A stretch of DNA of 40,000 bases from Glandiceps talaboti (GCF_964340395.1 NC_135567.1:19032806-19072805), one strand, 5' to 3'; positions 1 to 14,600 are shown, counted from the first letter of the stretch. The notes: generated by a model not told the origin, from the letters alone. Made by a program: numbers and translations.

Positions 1-29
1 GCATGTTGAAAAGTTCCATTTTATTAAAT

Positions 30-455
30 CACCAAGGCCATTAGTTTGATTTTTGACACTGTGCGTACAACGTAACAATGGCCATGAAATGAAAAACCAT
101 GATAAAAAGGTTTAATTTGATTAAATCGAGGTGATTATTTTGACATTGAATTTGCAACTTTGTGACAGCTTATATGCAAATGTTGCCATGACAACAGTGA
201 TGAAATGTTTCCTTGATGAAATTGTTGAAGTCTTTGCTTTGACGATTAAACTTCTAGCTTTTTGACAACTTGTATATAACCGTAGCCATGACAACACTAT
301 GACGGAATGTTTTGTTTGATGAGATCACGCAGGTCTTCACATTGACAATGAACTTTGTGATAGTTTATAAATAACACTGTAGCCATGACAACACTATGAC
401 GAAATGTTTCATTTGCTGAAATCACCCAAGCCTTTCATTTGACGTTGAATACTTA
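30..455. repeat. Diverged direct repeat, about 100-bp unit, 4 copies
   Basis: The words CCATGACAAC and ATGACGAAATGTTT recur near 82, 186, 286 and 383, at spacings of about 97-104 bp. They are followed each time by a GATGAAATCAC-like stretch. The copies are well diverged. This is non-coding and belongs to PSAT1 intron 6. Confidence 0.75.
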
Positions 456-649
456 CAACATTGAAGTCTATCTGACACAAATACATGTATAATTTGATTG
501 ATAACTATATCGTAATAGGTATAACAAACAGTCATTATTTCACAGCAGGTATTTCAATTTTGCCTCAAGGATATACAATTAACTGTTAACCTCTGTAAAC
601 GTCATTGCATTTATCGAAAGGTGGCAACACACAAATTGATTAGCTGAAA

Positions 650-1075
650 TAGCATTTTACCACCGAAGTGTGTCATAAAAGTAACGATTATTCGATTCTT
701 GAACGACACCACAACTTTCGCTCCGAGAGCCACACACATGCATTACGTTAGGCACATGTAAAAATATGTCAACCTTGTTTGGATCCTCTAGCATGAGGTA
801 AAATGTTGGCTAGCGAGAAATGATTACATGTGTCGACTAATTTTAGAATTAAAAGGTACTGATATGACAATATCTTTGAACGACATCAAAACTTTGCTCC
901 CAGCACGACATATGCATTACTAAAGACGCATATGGGAATGTGTGACCCTCTACGCATGAGGTAAAATGTTATTGTACGTACTAAGAATTGATTAGCTGTG
1001 TTGACTTAATTTTAGTATTAAAAGCTACTGATGTGACAATTTCTTTAATCTAACTATTATTAAGAGTTCAATCAC
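650..1075. repeat. Two-copy direct repeat, about 175-bp unit
   Basis: GAACGACACCACAACTTTCG near 701 returns near 878 as GAACGACATCAAAACTTTGC. Both are followed by a GCATGAGGTAAAATGTT segment and then TAATTTTAG(A/T)ATTAAAAG. It is an old tandem duplication in intron 6. The stretch 455-650 next to it shows nothing recognisable. Confidence 0.7.
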
Positions 1076-1319
1076 AGTTTTGGCATCAATGTAGAGTTGG
1101 AAGTTTACCAGCAATCATTATCTCAATTTGACACATTAATGTATCCATCAAAGAAGTTTTTAATTTACTTTCAGTCCAAGAATAATGAAAACACTTTCAA
1201 GGCTTTTAGGTTTCCATGGTGATCAGTTTTGATATAAACAAATACACGTCAGGAAATTTTTAGTGAAACAGCTCTGTCATCGATTTATTTTTGACCATCA
1301 ATACCTCTACTGACAAACA

Positions 1320-1830
1320 GATAATGCGTCATACCTACAGCAAATTCTTTCCTGCGTCATATTTTACAACAATTGTACACAAACACACCGACACATCATA
1401 CCTACAGCAACTTCCTTTTGCTGTCATATTTTACAACAATTGTACACAAACACACCGACATAACATCCCTACAGCAACTTCCTTTTCCTGTCATATTTCA
1501 CAACAATTGTACACAAACATGCCGACATATTAACATCCCTACAGCAAATTCTTTCCCTGCGTCATATTTTACAATTGCACTAAACACACCGACATATCAT
1601 CCCTACAGCAACTTCCTTTTGCTGCATCACATTTTACTACAATTGCACAAAACACACCAACATATCATCCCTACAGCAAGTTATTAACTACATCACATTT
1701 TACCACACAAACACACCGAAATGTCATCTCCTATACAGCAAATTTATTAGCTGTACTATATTCAGCCACAAAAAAAGCACACAAACACATCAACACGTCA
1801 TCCCTATTGCAACTTTTGTTCATGTGTTCA
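1320..1830. repeat. Minisatellite, about 62-66-bp unit, about 8 copies
   Basis: Units read roughly CCTACAGCAACTTCCTTTTG, TGTCATATTTTACAACAATT, then GTACACAAACACACCGACAT. Later copies lose bases and drift. The open frames across this stretch are products of the repetition. From 1830 to 2530 I see only AT-rich intron sequence. Confidence 0.85.
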
Positions 1831-2536
1831 AAAATCAAACACGTAATATACATCTTGTACTAAAAATATAATCTACTTTATAAAAAACTGCATCAAAGTA
1901 ATAGCTCTTCCTTTCAATCACACAAACTGAACTATGCAAACACAAGCATATTAAATTTTAACTCTTTTTACTCCTAAAAAGCATCGTTTTTTTAACAGTT
2001 TTTTTTCAATACTTCAATTCACTGCATGAATTTAATTTCCGTGCGAGAAATCTACAGATTGGATGGATAGAGAAAAACAGTCTGAATCAATATTAGTTTA
2101 TTCTCCTCTCTCCTTTCAATGCATAGATTTAGATTTTATAAACTATTTAACTGACAACGTGCCTTGTGCATGCTAAGACGACTTTAAACACTACTTTATA
2201 GCACTTACGTCCAGCAAACATATTTAAATATATATGGATTCTGTTGGGTGTGAACATCGCGAAACATGACAATGTAAAATGGAGTTGAAGTCCTGCAGGT
2301 AGTTTTAAACACTCATCTCTAGTTCGATACAGGGAAACATTTTTGGACGCCATGTCATCACTAGTTTTTTTTTTTTATATCGTTATTTGTCCAAATAAAT
2401 TTTGGAAATTTGTTGGATGGTCGCCACAGGAGCAGCGTTATGTTAGATAAGGGAAACATTATTGGACGCCATATCATATCTAGTTAGACATAGAAAAACA
2501 TCTCTCTAGTTAGACTACATACAGGAAAATACTCAC

Positions 2537-2631
2537 CTTTGTTACATCGAATGGTTTTGATAGAATATTGGAGGACATATCACAAACAATTGGAACGCCA
2601 TTTGTTTCTGGGATGAATGGGAACTCAATTC
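2537..2631 (-). CDS. PSAT1: PSAT1 exon 6
   Basis: This 95-nt exon follows TTTTTCCAG and ends at a GTGAGT donor (2536-2531), in phase 0. It encodes [20 protein letters not shown] then [11 protein letters not shown]. The CDMSSN aspartate is the residue that binds the pyridine nitrogen of PLP. In the family the next residues are FGVIFAGAQKN, with the catalytic lysine. No such exon is visible between 1 and 2536, so it lies beyond the left edge. Confidence 0.96.
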
Positions 2632-5600
2632 CTGGAAAAACAAAATAAAAATAAAACATGGAATTAGAAAACAAAGTAAGTGATTGCCATAACATTGTAA
2701 ATATTTCTGTGTTGTTATTACTCATAGAGTTTCACTTTCATAACACATTACTTTCTGTGTGTCTGCACTTTCATTTTATAAACATCTGTGACTTGCAATA
2801 TCTATTCTGTATACACTTTGTTTAGTCTCGCCCAGCTTTCTTAGTTTCAGTATCTACATTTTATTAACTGTGATTGGCATCATCTATAATTCATATTCTG
2901 TGAATCCCATTTCTGAACATGTACATGTATTAACAGTTTAGTCCAATCCACTGGGAAAATAAAGTTGTCTAAGTTAATGACATGCTGACACAGCAAAATC
3001 ATTAGACAAACATTGGCGGCTGTGATGTCAGTGGAACTAATCTTAAGGATACTAACAAGGTAGTTGGATTCAACTTGGAGGCTAATGAATGTTCTGTGTG
3101 AGTGTCTAGTAGATCTCCTTAGAGTAGGTCCCAGGAGAAGTTGGCTCAAGATAATGACTTTACAGTAGATGAACCAAGACAGCAGTTTTGAGAGTGTAAA
3201 AGCATACCTTGAGTGTGTTCTGTGCAATATTGGTAGCATACATGGTAATATAGATGTACATCTCCACATACTGTGAGTTTGCTAGCACACACATTGTCAT
3301 TGCCTAATTTGGTACATCGTGACATGCACTCGCACGTATATACATGTATGTAGATGCACACATTCCATGCCACACTCACTCGCATCTATATACATGTATG
3401 TAGATGCACACATTCCATGCCACACTCACTCGCACCTATATACATGTATGTAGACGCACATATTCCATGCCACTCACTCGCACCTATACACATGTATGTA
3501 GACGCACATATTCCATGCCACTCACTCGCACCCATGTACACGTACACGCACATGCACACGCACACACACACACAGTGGACACATGTACATACAAACACTG
3601 TCAAACTCAAACACACCCACACATTGTACAACAGTTTGTGCATGTAATTCCATATCCACACACATCTCATTTGCAACGTCCACATAATACAGGCACAGTC
3701 CAAACATGTCCTGAAGTAACATGTTCATCTCCGAGTCTGAGTCATTCTTATCTCCTCCTAGTTTTACATTATCAGCTGGTATCAAACATTTATCAGTGCA
3801 TATAGTCGTAGGCGTTCCATCCAAGACATGCAAGATGTAGAAACACTATCAAGTAAATCTAAACATGCCGACATCAACACAAATCTGCCACTATCACTCC
3901 CTACTCAATCTCATATACCTGGCGTCACACCGACACATTTGCCTGGATGTCGTGACTACTTAACGGCTGCTAGCGTTTCAAGACTACCTACAGAGATCTA
4001 ATGTGGTTTCATCATTTTACACCACTCCTTGTGATGTCACCTAGAAGTTAAGATGGTCTACAGAGAGATGCAATGTATACTGTGGTTTCATGTTTTTACA
4101 CCACTCATTGCGATGCCACTTAGAAGTTAAGACAGTTTACAGAGAGAGATTTGTATACTGCGGTTTCATGTTTTTACACCATTCATCGTGATGTCACTTA
4201 GAAGTTAAGATGGTCTACAGAGATGTAGCATGGTTTCATATTTTTACACCACTCATTGCGATGCCACTTAGAAGTTAAGACGGTTTACAGAGAGAGATTT
4301 GTATAATGTGGTTTCATATTTTTACACCACCCATCGCGATGTCACTTACTTTATGACAGACCTGACCATCAGATTTGTACACTCACCACAAAATAAATGA
4401 ACTAGTGAAAACAATCAATGGAATACAATAATCGATTTTGGCTGTATACGAATCACATACATTGAGAGACAGACCTGACGAACAGATTTGTACACTCACC
4501 ACAAAATAAATGAACTAGTGAAGGCAATCAATGGAATACAATAATTGGTTTTGGTTATTATACTATAAGAATCGTGTGCATTGAAAGACGGATATGACTA
4601 TACTAAGATCAATATCTGTACTATTGTATTTAACTATCACATTATTAACACATTCACTACCTGTATTTACACCATATCTTTCATTTCCTTCGCCGTTTCC
4701 GATTTCTACTCCACATTTTCCACAAATTACCTTTCTAGTCGTTTAAAAGACGTTACCCAATTCACGAATACAACTTGATGACTGACGACAGACTACTGTC
4801 AATGAAATGAACTTCTTTGCAAAAAATGTAGAACAGTGGACTGACTATAAGGAAGACATTGTATTCCAGATGGGGAGTTAGAAATTTGGAGATGGGGAGA
4901 TAGAAATTTGGAGATGGGGAGATAGAAATTTGGAATGTAAGGAAGAGAATTGAACAAGACTGCCTAGCATAGACCAATAAACTTTATTTGTACAATGGGT
5001 AAACACTGGTATGTACTTGAGAACTAAGTTTTAATATTTTTGTGTTGTAACAAACTAAATCATTGAGAAAACATCACTTTTCCTTACTTCTTCTCCCTTT
5101 TTTTTTAAATTTCAAGTTTCAGGCAGTTTTCTTCCTGAACAACTATGAAAGACAATGAATCATGTAATTTCTTGGCAGTCTTTTCATAAAATAACGCTTG
5201 AAACCACTCCATTTTAGGCAAAAATTGTGTCTAAACATTCACCATTCCCTAGACGTTGTTTTCAAAGTATAAAACCAACAGCTACAGAATGTGTTACGAG
5301 GCTCTGAATTTATTTGTGAAAACATTCCCGGGAAAACACTGCACAAATTATGGAAATAAAATCGCTATGACAACCAATTTATTGTGTTTATTAAAAAGAG
5401 ACTCTCTAATGACATCTACAAATACGTTTACTTTCTGAACTGAACTTTACCTAGTTTGTCAGTGAAAAAGGAAATGAAAAGAATCACACAAAAGACACAA
5501 ATAAATGAATTTATTCAAGTAAATTGATTTTTTATGTGATCCAATAAACCACTCTATTATTTTCCAATTCAATAAATTCACAGCATTATTCTGAAATCTT

Positions 5601-8600
5601 GGCCCAACTCAATAAAATTTACACTCAATAATTCTCAAAAAACGCAGATTTAATTTTCAAACGAAGATTTGTCACGGCTTCTTGGGATTTATATCCTGAC
5701 GTAGATCTTACCAAGAGAAGTCGTTATTTGCATATAGATGACTTCCAATTCAATTTCAGTTTTTCGTGACGCATCTGTGTATCTTTTTAAGTCGTCACGG
5801 TACAGAGTTAATTGTTAGTTGCTATATTTAGAATTGTGGGATACATATGTTTCTGGTCAACTCTTCTTTATCTATAGAGTTGAGTGCTTAATTGCATTTT
5901 ACAGAAAATATAACGTGTTAAAAGTTTTTATAACTGCTTGATGTGGTTACACTGGTTGACCTCACAATGTTGTAATGTAAGTTGTGATATATATGTTATT
6001 GGTTTACAGTCGCAGCGAAATGAGGACGCCGATCAGTGTGCCCTCTAAGCCAATCTGACGTGCTGCTGACGCACACAATTTCTAGTGACGCACCAAAATT
6101 TCATGTTCTCACAACAACAAAATTTGGCTACCATTAGAGGGCACACAAACACCAATATTGTCATGGAATTTGCCAATTTTCAACTTTCAAAATCAACAAT
6201 TTCAGCATTAAAAGTATATTTTGACTTTGGTAAGATTTAATTTTCAACAATGTGACTCTAAATATCTTCTTTTTTCAGTCAGAAGTGAATTATACAATTA
6301 ATAATTTTTCTGGGCCATTTTTGTCAAGTCACACACAGAAAGCAAACATACATGTAGAATCTGACATCACCTATTTATACATTGGTGCTTCACAGCTCTG
6401 CAATTGCATAGAGTGACATGACTATTGTAATGATAACTAGGGCGATGTTCACACTTCTACACTATAGAGTATTGAAATCTGCCTAGTCATACAAACACAA
6501 CTTTCCAAACTGCAGTCACATCTTGCATATATTACATAACATCAGGATGGACATGAATAAAGTGTGGGACATTTCACTCAACAATAGTTACATGAAGTAT
6601 GCTGACTCATGGGTACATATTCATGTGGAACACTTGCTTGATTTCAAAAAGTAATTCTCTTTTCAATACAGTGTGGTACATTCTACTCAGCAATAGTTGC
6701 ATGAAATTTGCTGACTCACGGGTACATATTGACAGAATGAAGGGGACACATGCACAAGTGTTTGATTTCAACACTTTTCAATATGGTGGGGGCCATTTCA
6801 CTCAGCATTAGCATGATTTGCTGAGTCAAGGCGGCATAATTAAGAGGACTCGTGTATAGTGTCAGGAAACTTACCATCACTGGTCTCCTTATCACAATAT
6901 AGGAAACACTGTGATTGATGTTCCAAATGTTTTTTTGGGGGGAGGTGGAGGGGATGTTACAGTGGGTATAGAAGAGGGTTACTTACCGTGAACTGTCTCG
7001 TTATCACAATAATAGATATATGAGGCATCGGGATTGACATTCCAAGTGTCTTGTGGGGGAATCACTGCAAAATACAAACAGAACATTCCAGTCAAAATTT
7101 CAATGAAAACTGAAATAACAATTTTGATAGCTCAATGGACTGACTTACACAAAAAACCTGATTGTTTGAGAGACATAAATTTAACTGACTGTTTTTAATA
7201 GCATGTTTCATTCATACATTTACAAGTTTTATGAACTCCATTTCTTTTTACGTCATTCAAACTTGTCAGTGGAAAACCTACATGGTGCAGGTTTGAAGAA
7301 ATGTTTTTAACTTATTTCACTTTCACATTTTGATATTTCAGATTCTGGTACAAATGAATGCTAATATACTACTTCAAATAACATTTATATTTACAGTGAA
7401 GTTTGCAGTAAAGTAGAACGGTCACATTAATATTTTCAAACCTCTTTTACAACTGATACTTATGTTATTCCACTAAAAATCATGACAGTGAGTTTGCAGC
7501 AAGGCAGACAGAACATCACATCAACATTTTTATACCTCTTAATAAATGAATAAATGTTATCATTCCACTACAAAGGACATTTAGAGTAAGTAATCAGCAA
7601 GGTAGAATCTGATGTGCGTGACTAACTAGATTATTTATAAAATCCTATTATGGAATGATACCACCTTGCACAGCTGGTGAAATGAATACTTATAATTAAG
7701 TTACAACAAGATATACATGAATACGACCAAATCTAGCAGTAACTGTAAACTGATCAGTAATTTTATGAATCTAGTCCATAGTTATGTTAGATTCACGAGT
7801 TTGTAGATTTTCTAAAGGCTATCCATTGGGTTGGAATTTTAAGTTATCTATACCCACTACTCTAGGGGGCTATCCATTGGGTTGGAATCTAAAGTTATCT
7901 ATACCCACTACTCTAGGGGGCTATCCATTTGGTTTGAATCTAAAGTTATCTATATCCAAACGAGACATTCAAATTCAAACCCAGTGGATAGCCTTTAGAC
8001 CAGCGGTGGGTGGTGGTGGTGGTGGTGGTGTGTGTGTGTGTGTGGGTGGGTGGGTGGGTGGGGGGGGGGGGGGGAGGGAGAAGACTCCTCATAATTTTGA
8101 CAAGATGAGACTCTCCCTCTATCACTTCAATTTAGAAATGTTTCAGTCTACTCACAAATGCTATTTCATCATCCACTGTACTACTACTACTCTTGATGGC
8201 AATGTGATCTAAAACTAATCATAACGATACCATATACATGTAGGAACTAGACTAATGTACTATCACGTTTATTTATCCTTTTTGTATTCTAAGAGTTCGT
8301 CAGTGAACCATTAACAGTGAGTAAATGACAACCGATAATGGTCAAATACCTCAAATATGATTAAGTGTGTTTTAGTGAGTAGAATATAGCAAAGAATCTT
8401 TCCACTTTAATAACCAAACAGTCATAAATTCACAGACTATGTAAAGGTAACGTCATGACTTTTTTGAGTAGGTTTATCCTGAGTCTAGATTATAAAAGGT
8501 GGCGATATTTATTTTCTAGTACTTGATATCATCTTCTAATGTTTTATAGCTATTAAACACATCAATTCGTCAATTTTATCGACGACAGAGTATTACGTAT

Positions 8601-11600
8601 CTACACCTGTGACATATGTAAGACACAGGTATACACAGAATCTGACAGGTATCAAATTTTAATGGTTCACTGCTATTAAATATTTAAAACCATTATCCAC
8701 TAGTAAATATATTATGTCAATTTTAGGTGGGGAACCCCGGTAAAATGATGTGGGAACCCCGGTAGATTTTACCTACTTACCGCCCTTAAATAAAACACTG
8801 TCAATTTATAAGTAACTATCTATATAAAACATTTCATAACCATTTCAAGTCACATCCTGGTCAACCTACCTACAGTTCATATTCTAATAAACTGAATGTC
8901 ATTGTCACCATAAAATAAAAAACTTCTTATAACAGTTTCAGTTGGGCTGAGTTTGTAATTTATCAAATTCTAACAAACTGATTGCAAGCGTAAAACTCTC
9001 TTGGCTTCACTTTTCTAGTTTTTATTTGGATTTCTTATCAATTAAATTATTTTAACTGAATATTCACATAAAAAAGAAACTTTCAAAATTTCATTTGTTA
9101 AATATAAAGGACAAATAAATGTGTAAAAATGTTTGATATTGAACATTTCCACATATTTTAGCTTATTGCACATACCCAATCCTCATCCATATGGCCAATT
9201 TAATTCAGTTAGACTATTTCATATAATTTCTTGATACTTTACTATGGTCGTTAGTTTTGCACAAAATGAATTAGGAACTAATACATGTACAAACATGGCA
9301 TCAGGGTTAATTTTGTCATTTATTCCTAAGTTACTCATTATATATGCAAATAAAATGAACAATAACCAGTTTTTATCAGGAAGTGAAATTCATTTCATAC
9401 TTTGTATTTACCATAATAATTATATGAATAACAATGTACAATAATTGTTTTAAAAAATGTTGAACAAACATGTTAATGGAATATATTACGAACTATTTAT
9501 ACAAGATCTTTTATAAGTCTTTATTTTTTAGCTTATACAACTAACCTTTACTCACAAACAACAGTAAAATCTGTCCCAAAATTAACCAAATCTAAGGTGG
9601 TTTGATCTTGTTTAAAGTCACTTTTTTCTTTGCCTGACAATTTAACTATGCAGTAGTACCCAATGATTTATTGTACATTTTTTTCTTTGAATTTTCAACT
9701 TTATTTTGTGTAAGTATTCTGCTTTAAAACACACACACAAAAAAAGATACCCCAGACAGTCCATTGTGCCCTCAGGCTCTAATGATAGCCAAATTTTGAT
9801 GTCGAGTCAAAATGAGAAAAACTGGCATTTCTTGTGAGTCAGCACATAGTAAGAGATAGGGGAACATCAAATTTTGGTGCATCACTAGAAATTGTGTGCG
9901 TCAGTGGCGTGTCATATTGGCTTAGAGGGCACACTCACCACATAGTAAGAGATAGGAGAACATCAAATTTTGGTGCATCACTAGAAATTGTGTGCGTCAG
10001 TGGTGTGTCAATTGGCTTAGAGGACATACTAACATTGTCTGAATTAATGATTTTTTACAAATATACTTTTCCTGGTCACCCATTCTGTTATAGAGTAACT
10101 GTGTTCATATTTACATACAGGTATTGCATCAGCCAAACATCGATACCTACATTAACTACCAGCTGTTGACCTCCACAGTCTATTTTACTGGCTAGAGTTA
10201 CAAAAATTACATCTGTTGTTGTTTTTTTTTAAATAACATTAGCCAAATATTAACAGTACAAATTTCATCTACATAATTACCACACTCTCTTCTTTACACT
10301 ATTGTCATTTATTCAAAAAAAAAAATTCTCTTGCGACAACAAGTGGCCTTCAAAATGTACTTGAAAACTCGATACATCTCTAAGAAACCCATCAGATTTT
10401 TTTGGAAATTTTTCTCCCGATCAAGCTAACATACCTCAGTAGTAAAGAATTGTAATATTCCATTAACATTCCAGACTCCTTCCCGCCAGCCAGACAAACT
10501 ATCTGGAAATCTACATCCATTTACAATCAGACTATCCGGAGGACTTGAGAATTACTTAAATCCAGTCAAAGCTGATTTTACTGATGTGAAACAAGAAAGG
10601 ACTGGGCAATACTTGAACCAAGATTTGTGTCTCAGTCAAGTGAAGCTGATTTCACTGATGTGAAACAAGAAAGGACTGGGCAATACTTGAACTACGATTT
10701 GTGTCTCTGTCAAGCGAAGCTGATTCACTGATGTGAAACAAGAAAAGTACTATATAATAATTCTGTCTCAGAAAGATTTGACCCGTTCAGTACGTTCTCT
10801 TTTCACATCATAATCATAAAAGTACGAATCCTGTGGTAGATATGATCTTTAAAATTTCAAAATTGATCACATTTCAGACAATTTCGAAATATTCAATATT
10901 CATAAGTGGTGTTTTTGTTAAGGGTGGTAAGTAGGTAAAATCTACTTGAGTTCCCCTGTCATTTTACCAGGGTTCCCTACCAGTGTTTTTGTTAAGGGTG
11001 GTAAGTAGGTAAAATCTACCTGAGTTCCCCAGTCATTTTACCAGGGTCCCTACCAGTGTTTTTGTTAAGGGTGGTAAGTAGGTAAAATCTACCTGAGTTG
11101 CCCAGTCATTTTACCAGGGTTCCACTACCAGTGTTTTTGTTAAGGGTGGTAAGTAGGTAAAATCTACCTGAGTTGCCCAGTCATTTTACCAGGGTTCCCT
11201 ACCAGTGTTTTTGTTAAGGGTGGTAAGTAGGTAAAATCTACCTGAGTTGCCCAGTCATTTTACCAGGGTTCCCTACCAGTGTTTTTGTTAAGGGTGGTAA
11301 GTAGGTAAAATCTACCAGAGTTCTCCTGTCATTTTACCAGGGTTCCCTACCAGTGATTTTGTTAAGGGTGGTAAGTAGGTAAAATCTACCTGAGTTCTCC
11401 TGTCATTTTATCAGGGTTTCCTACCAGTGTTTTTGTTAAGGGTGGTAAGTAGGTAAAATCTACCAGAGTTCTTCTGTCATTTTACCATGGTTTCCCCACC
11501 TAAATTATTGTACAATGTATTGGAAACTATACAAGTTATACCAAATTTCTCCTTTTCTGTTGCCTGGGTAACAAAAGACTGCCCCACGATAACCCACGAT

Positions 11601-14600
11601 AAGAAACTGATGTCTGTCAATGGCATTTAGAATTGGTTGTCGCTCAAATTAAACTTGATATATACTGTCTCACGACAACTTCTGTCTGGCAGTGACACTT
11701 CAAACTGATATTAATGTACTTTGGTAAAAACTTTATATCCACTGCCCCACAACAAGAAACTGCTGTGTGCCAGTGGCATTTCAAATTGGTTGTCACCGAT
11801 ATTAGTGTACTTTGGTAAAAACTTTACATGCACTGCCTCACAAGAAACTGCTGTGTGCCAGTGGCATTTCAAATTGGTTGTCACCGATATTAATGTACTT
11901 TGGTAAAAACTTTATATACACTGCCTCACGACAAGAAACTGCTCTGTGCCAGTGGCATTTCAAATTTGCTGTCACCGATATTAATGTACTTTGGTAAAAA
12001 CTTTACATGTACTGCCTCACAAGAAACTGCTGTGTGCCAGTGGCATTTCAAATTGGTTGTCACCGATATTAATGTACTTTGGTAAAAACTTTATATACAC
12101 TGCCTCACGACAAGAAACTGCTCTGTGCCAGTGGCATTTCAAATTGGCTGTCACTGATATTAATGTACTTTGGTAAAAACTTTATATACACTGCCTCACA
12201 ATAAGAAACTGCTGTGTGCCAGTGGCATTTCAAATTGGTTGTCACCGATATTAATGTACTTTGGTAAAAACTTTATATCCACTGCCTCACGATAACAAAC
12301 TGCTGTGTGCCAGTGGCATTTCAAATTGGTTGTCATCGATATTAATGTACTTGGGTAAAAACTTTATATCCAAAGCCTCACAAGAAACTGCTGTGTGCCA
12401 GTGGCATTTCAAATTGGCTGTCACCGATATTAGTGTACTTGGGTAAAAACTTTATATCCACTGCCTCATGATAAGAAACTGTTGCATGCCAGTGGCATTT
12501 CAAATTGGTTGTCACCGATATTAGTATACTTTAGTAAAAACTTTATATCCACTGCCTCACAATAAGAAACTGCTGCATGCCAATGGCATTTCAAATTGGC
12601 TGTCACCGATATTAATGTACTTTAGTAAAAACTTTATATCCACTGACTATACACCTGAGTCATAATCTTCTTAGGCTTAGACTTACAACACGTTGACGTC
12701 AGATCTAATTATATCTAACTCTCAATACATACATCTATACAGGTAATTAAAATGTAAATGCATCAATCAAATACCACTGAATAGTTATCATCACTTTCTG
12801 TTTTGAATAAACGGAATTTTCTGTTACATATGACAAGTAAAATGACATTGCCATCAATCATAATTATAGACAGGTTGATTTCTTAACAACGTTAGTAGTT
12901 GCTATTAGCAACCATCAACCAATCACATACAAATCACCATTTTATTAATCTCTTCAACTCTTTAACGTCTTATTATTGGTAAAAAATTGACATCAATCAT
13001 AATTTGATGGAATTTTTGTTTGATATTGTACTCAAGACTATAAAAACCTAAATGAGAACTGGGTGATTGCAACAAAACTCAACTCAAATCGGTTCCAAAA
13101 GTTTTGACTAGCTTTCACCCTATTAGCAGAACATCTACGGTCAGTAAAGCCCCAGCACATACAGTATTTCATAGTATTTGATGCAAATCAAAGTAAAATT
13201 GTCTGATAACTAATGCATATCAATCAGTAGGAGGAAATAATTAATTCTACAACTGCACCCTGCATGAAAAATTAGTGAATACACAAAAAATTTGTAAACA
13301 GAACTGCTACGGAAGTAAACATCAGGTGATTTTAACTTTTACTGATTTACATAAAATATGCAAAACACTGTATATCTGGTGAGGAAATAATTCGACAACT
13401 GCATTCTACGTGAAAAATTAGTGAATACACCCCAAAAATGTGTCAATAGAACTGCTACGAAGTAACCATCAGATGATTTTAACTTTTAACTGATTTACAT
13501 AAAATATGCAAAACTAAAGCGAGAATAAGATAAATCATATTCTGACAGTTCTTGTTCCATTTTTTATGGAGAGTTCTTATCATAACAGAAATCTTGTCAT
13601 GTTAGCGAAATATTTTATGAGAAAGTGATAGAGCTAAAAATAAGACCTTATCAGATGTAACCTTTGGCAAAGTTGTAAATAATACCATCACATTTATACC
13701 TATGAATAATTTATATCGATACCGTCAATTTTCTTTTCAAATACCACTATGGGAAATGTTTTGATATCCCGTGGTTTTGTGTGTAACAAAATGAAATCAT
13801 TGTATAGTTCTTGTTCAGTGTTATTTAACAAAATCATGTCAAATTCCACATCCATTTTTTTTTTCAGATACCAATGTGAGTTACTTTGTTTGTAACAAAA
13901 AGAAATTGTTGCATTATTCAAAAAGTCTGGTTTTATAAATGATTGTAAGAATTCTAACAATGAGAACTTTTCTTATTATTTCAATAACATAACAAAATTA
14001 TTGTGGTAATGATATCTACTGTTTTGTAACAACAGGAAGTCAACATTAGTTTCAAAAGAAATTTACACTTTTCATTTTCAGTTTTTAACAAATTATGGCT
14101 ACTCTTCAGCAACATTAGTTTCAAAAGAAATTTACACTTTTCATTTTCAGTTTTTAACAAATTATGGCTACTCTTCAGCAACATTAGTTTCAAAAGAAAT
14201 TTACACTTTTCATTTTCAGTTTTTAACAAATTATGGCTACTCTTCAGCAACATTAGTTTCAAAAGAAATTTACTTTTCATTTTCAGGCAGTTTTAAACAA
14301 ATTATGGCAACTCTTGAACACTAGTTTCGAAAGAAATTTACTTTTCATTTTCAATTTTTAAACAAAATTATGGTAATTCTACAAGGACAAGTTAGATGTT
14401 TAACCCCCCCCCCCCCCTCCCCCAATCAGCATATAAAACAACTTACTAGTGTATTGACATATCTTGTACAGTACTGTCATTTTGGTGGCAAATCCTAGTT
14501 AGCAAAACTATAAATAATAACATCTTTACCACCATCATATTAGACATTTCTGATTACCAATAAATTACTTACTTGTGTATTTATCTGTTTTGGGTAGAAC

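Noticed and set aside
1291-1687. Open frames of 80 and 104 codons
   Set aside because: They lie in the 62-66-bp minisatellite and repeat its translation.
1-2536. Search for PSAT1 exon 7 with the AGAQK lysine motif
   Set aside because: No minus-strand segment encoding this motif was found, so the exon is taken to lie left of the window.
3522-3833. Minus-strand frame of about 100 codons with a protein-like N-terminal 70 residues
   Set aside because: It has a TTG start, an in-frame stop just upstream, no good acceptor or donor, and runs into a simple repeat. Frames of this length are expected by chance in 40 kb.
10560-12650. CRISPR-like repeat arrays
   Set aside because: Units of 75-91 bp without unique spacers in an animal intron are minisatellites, not CRISPR.
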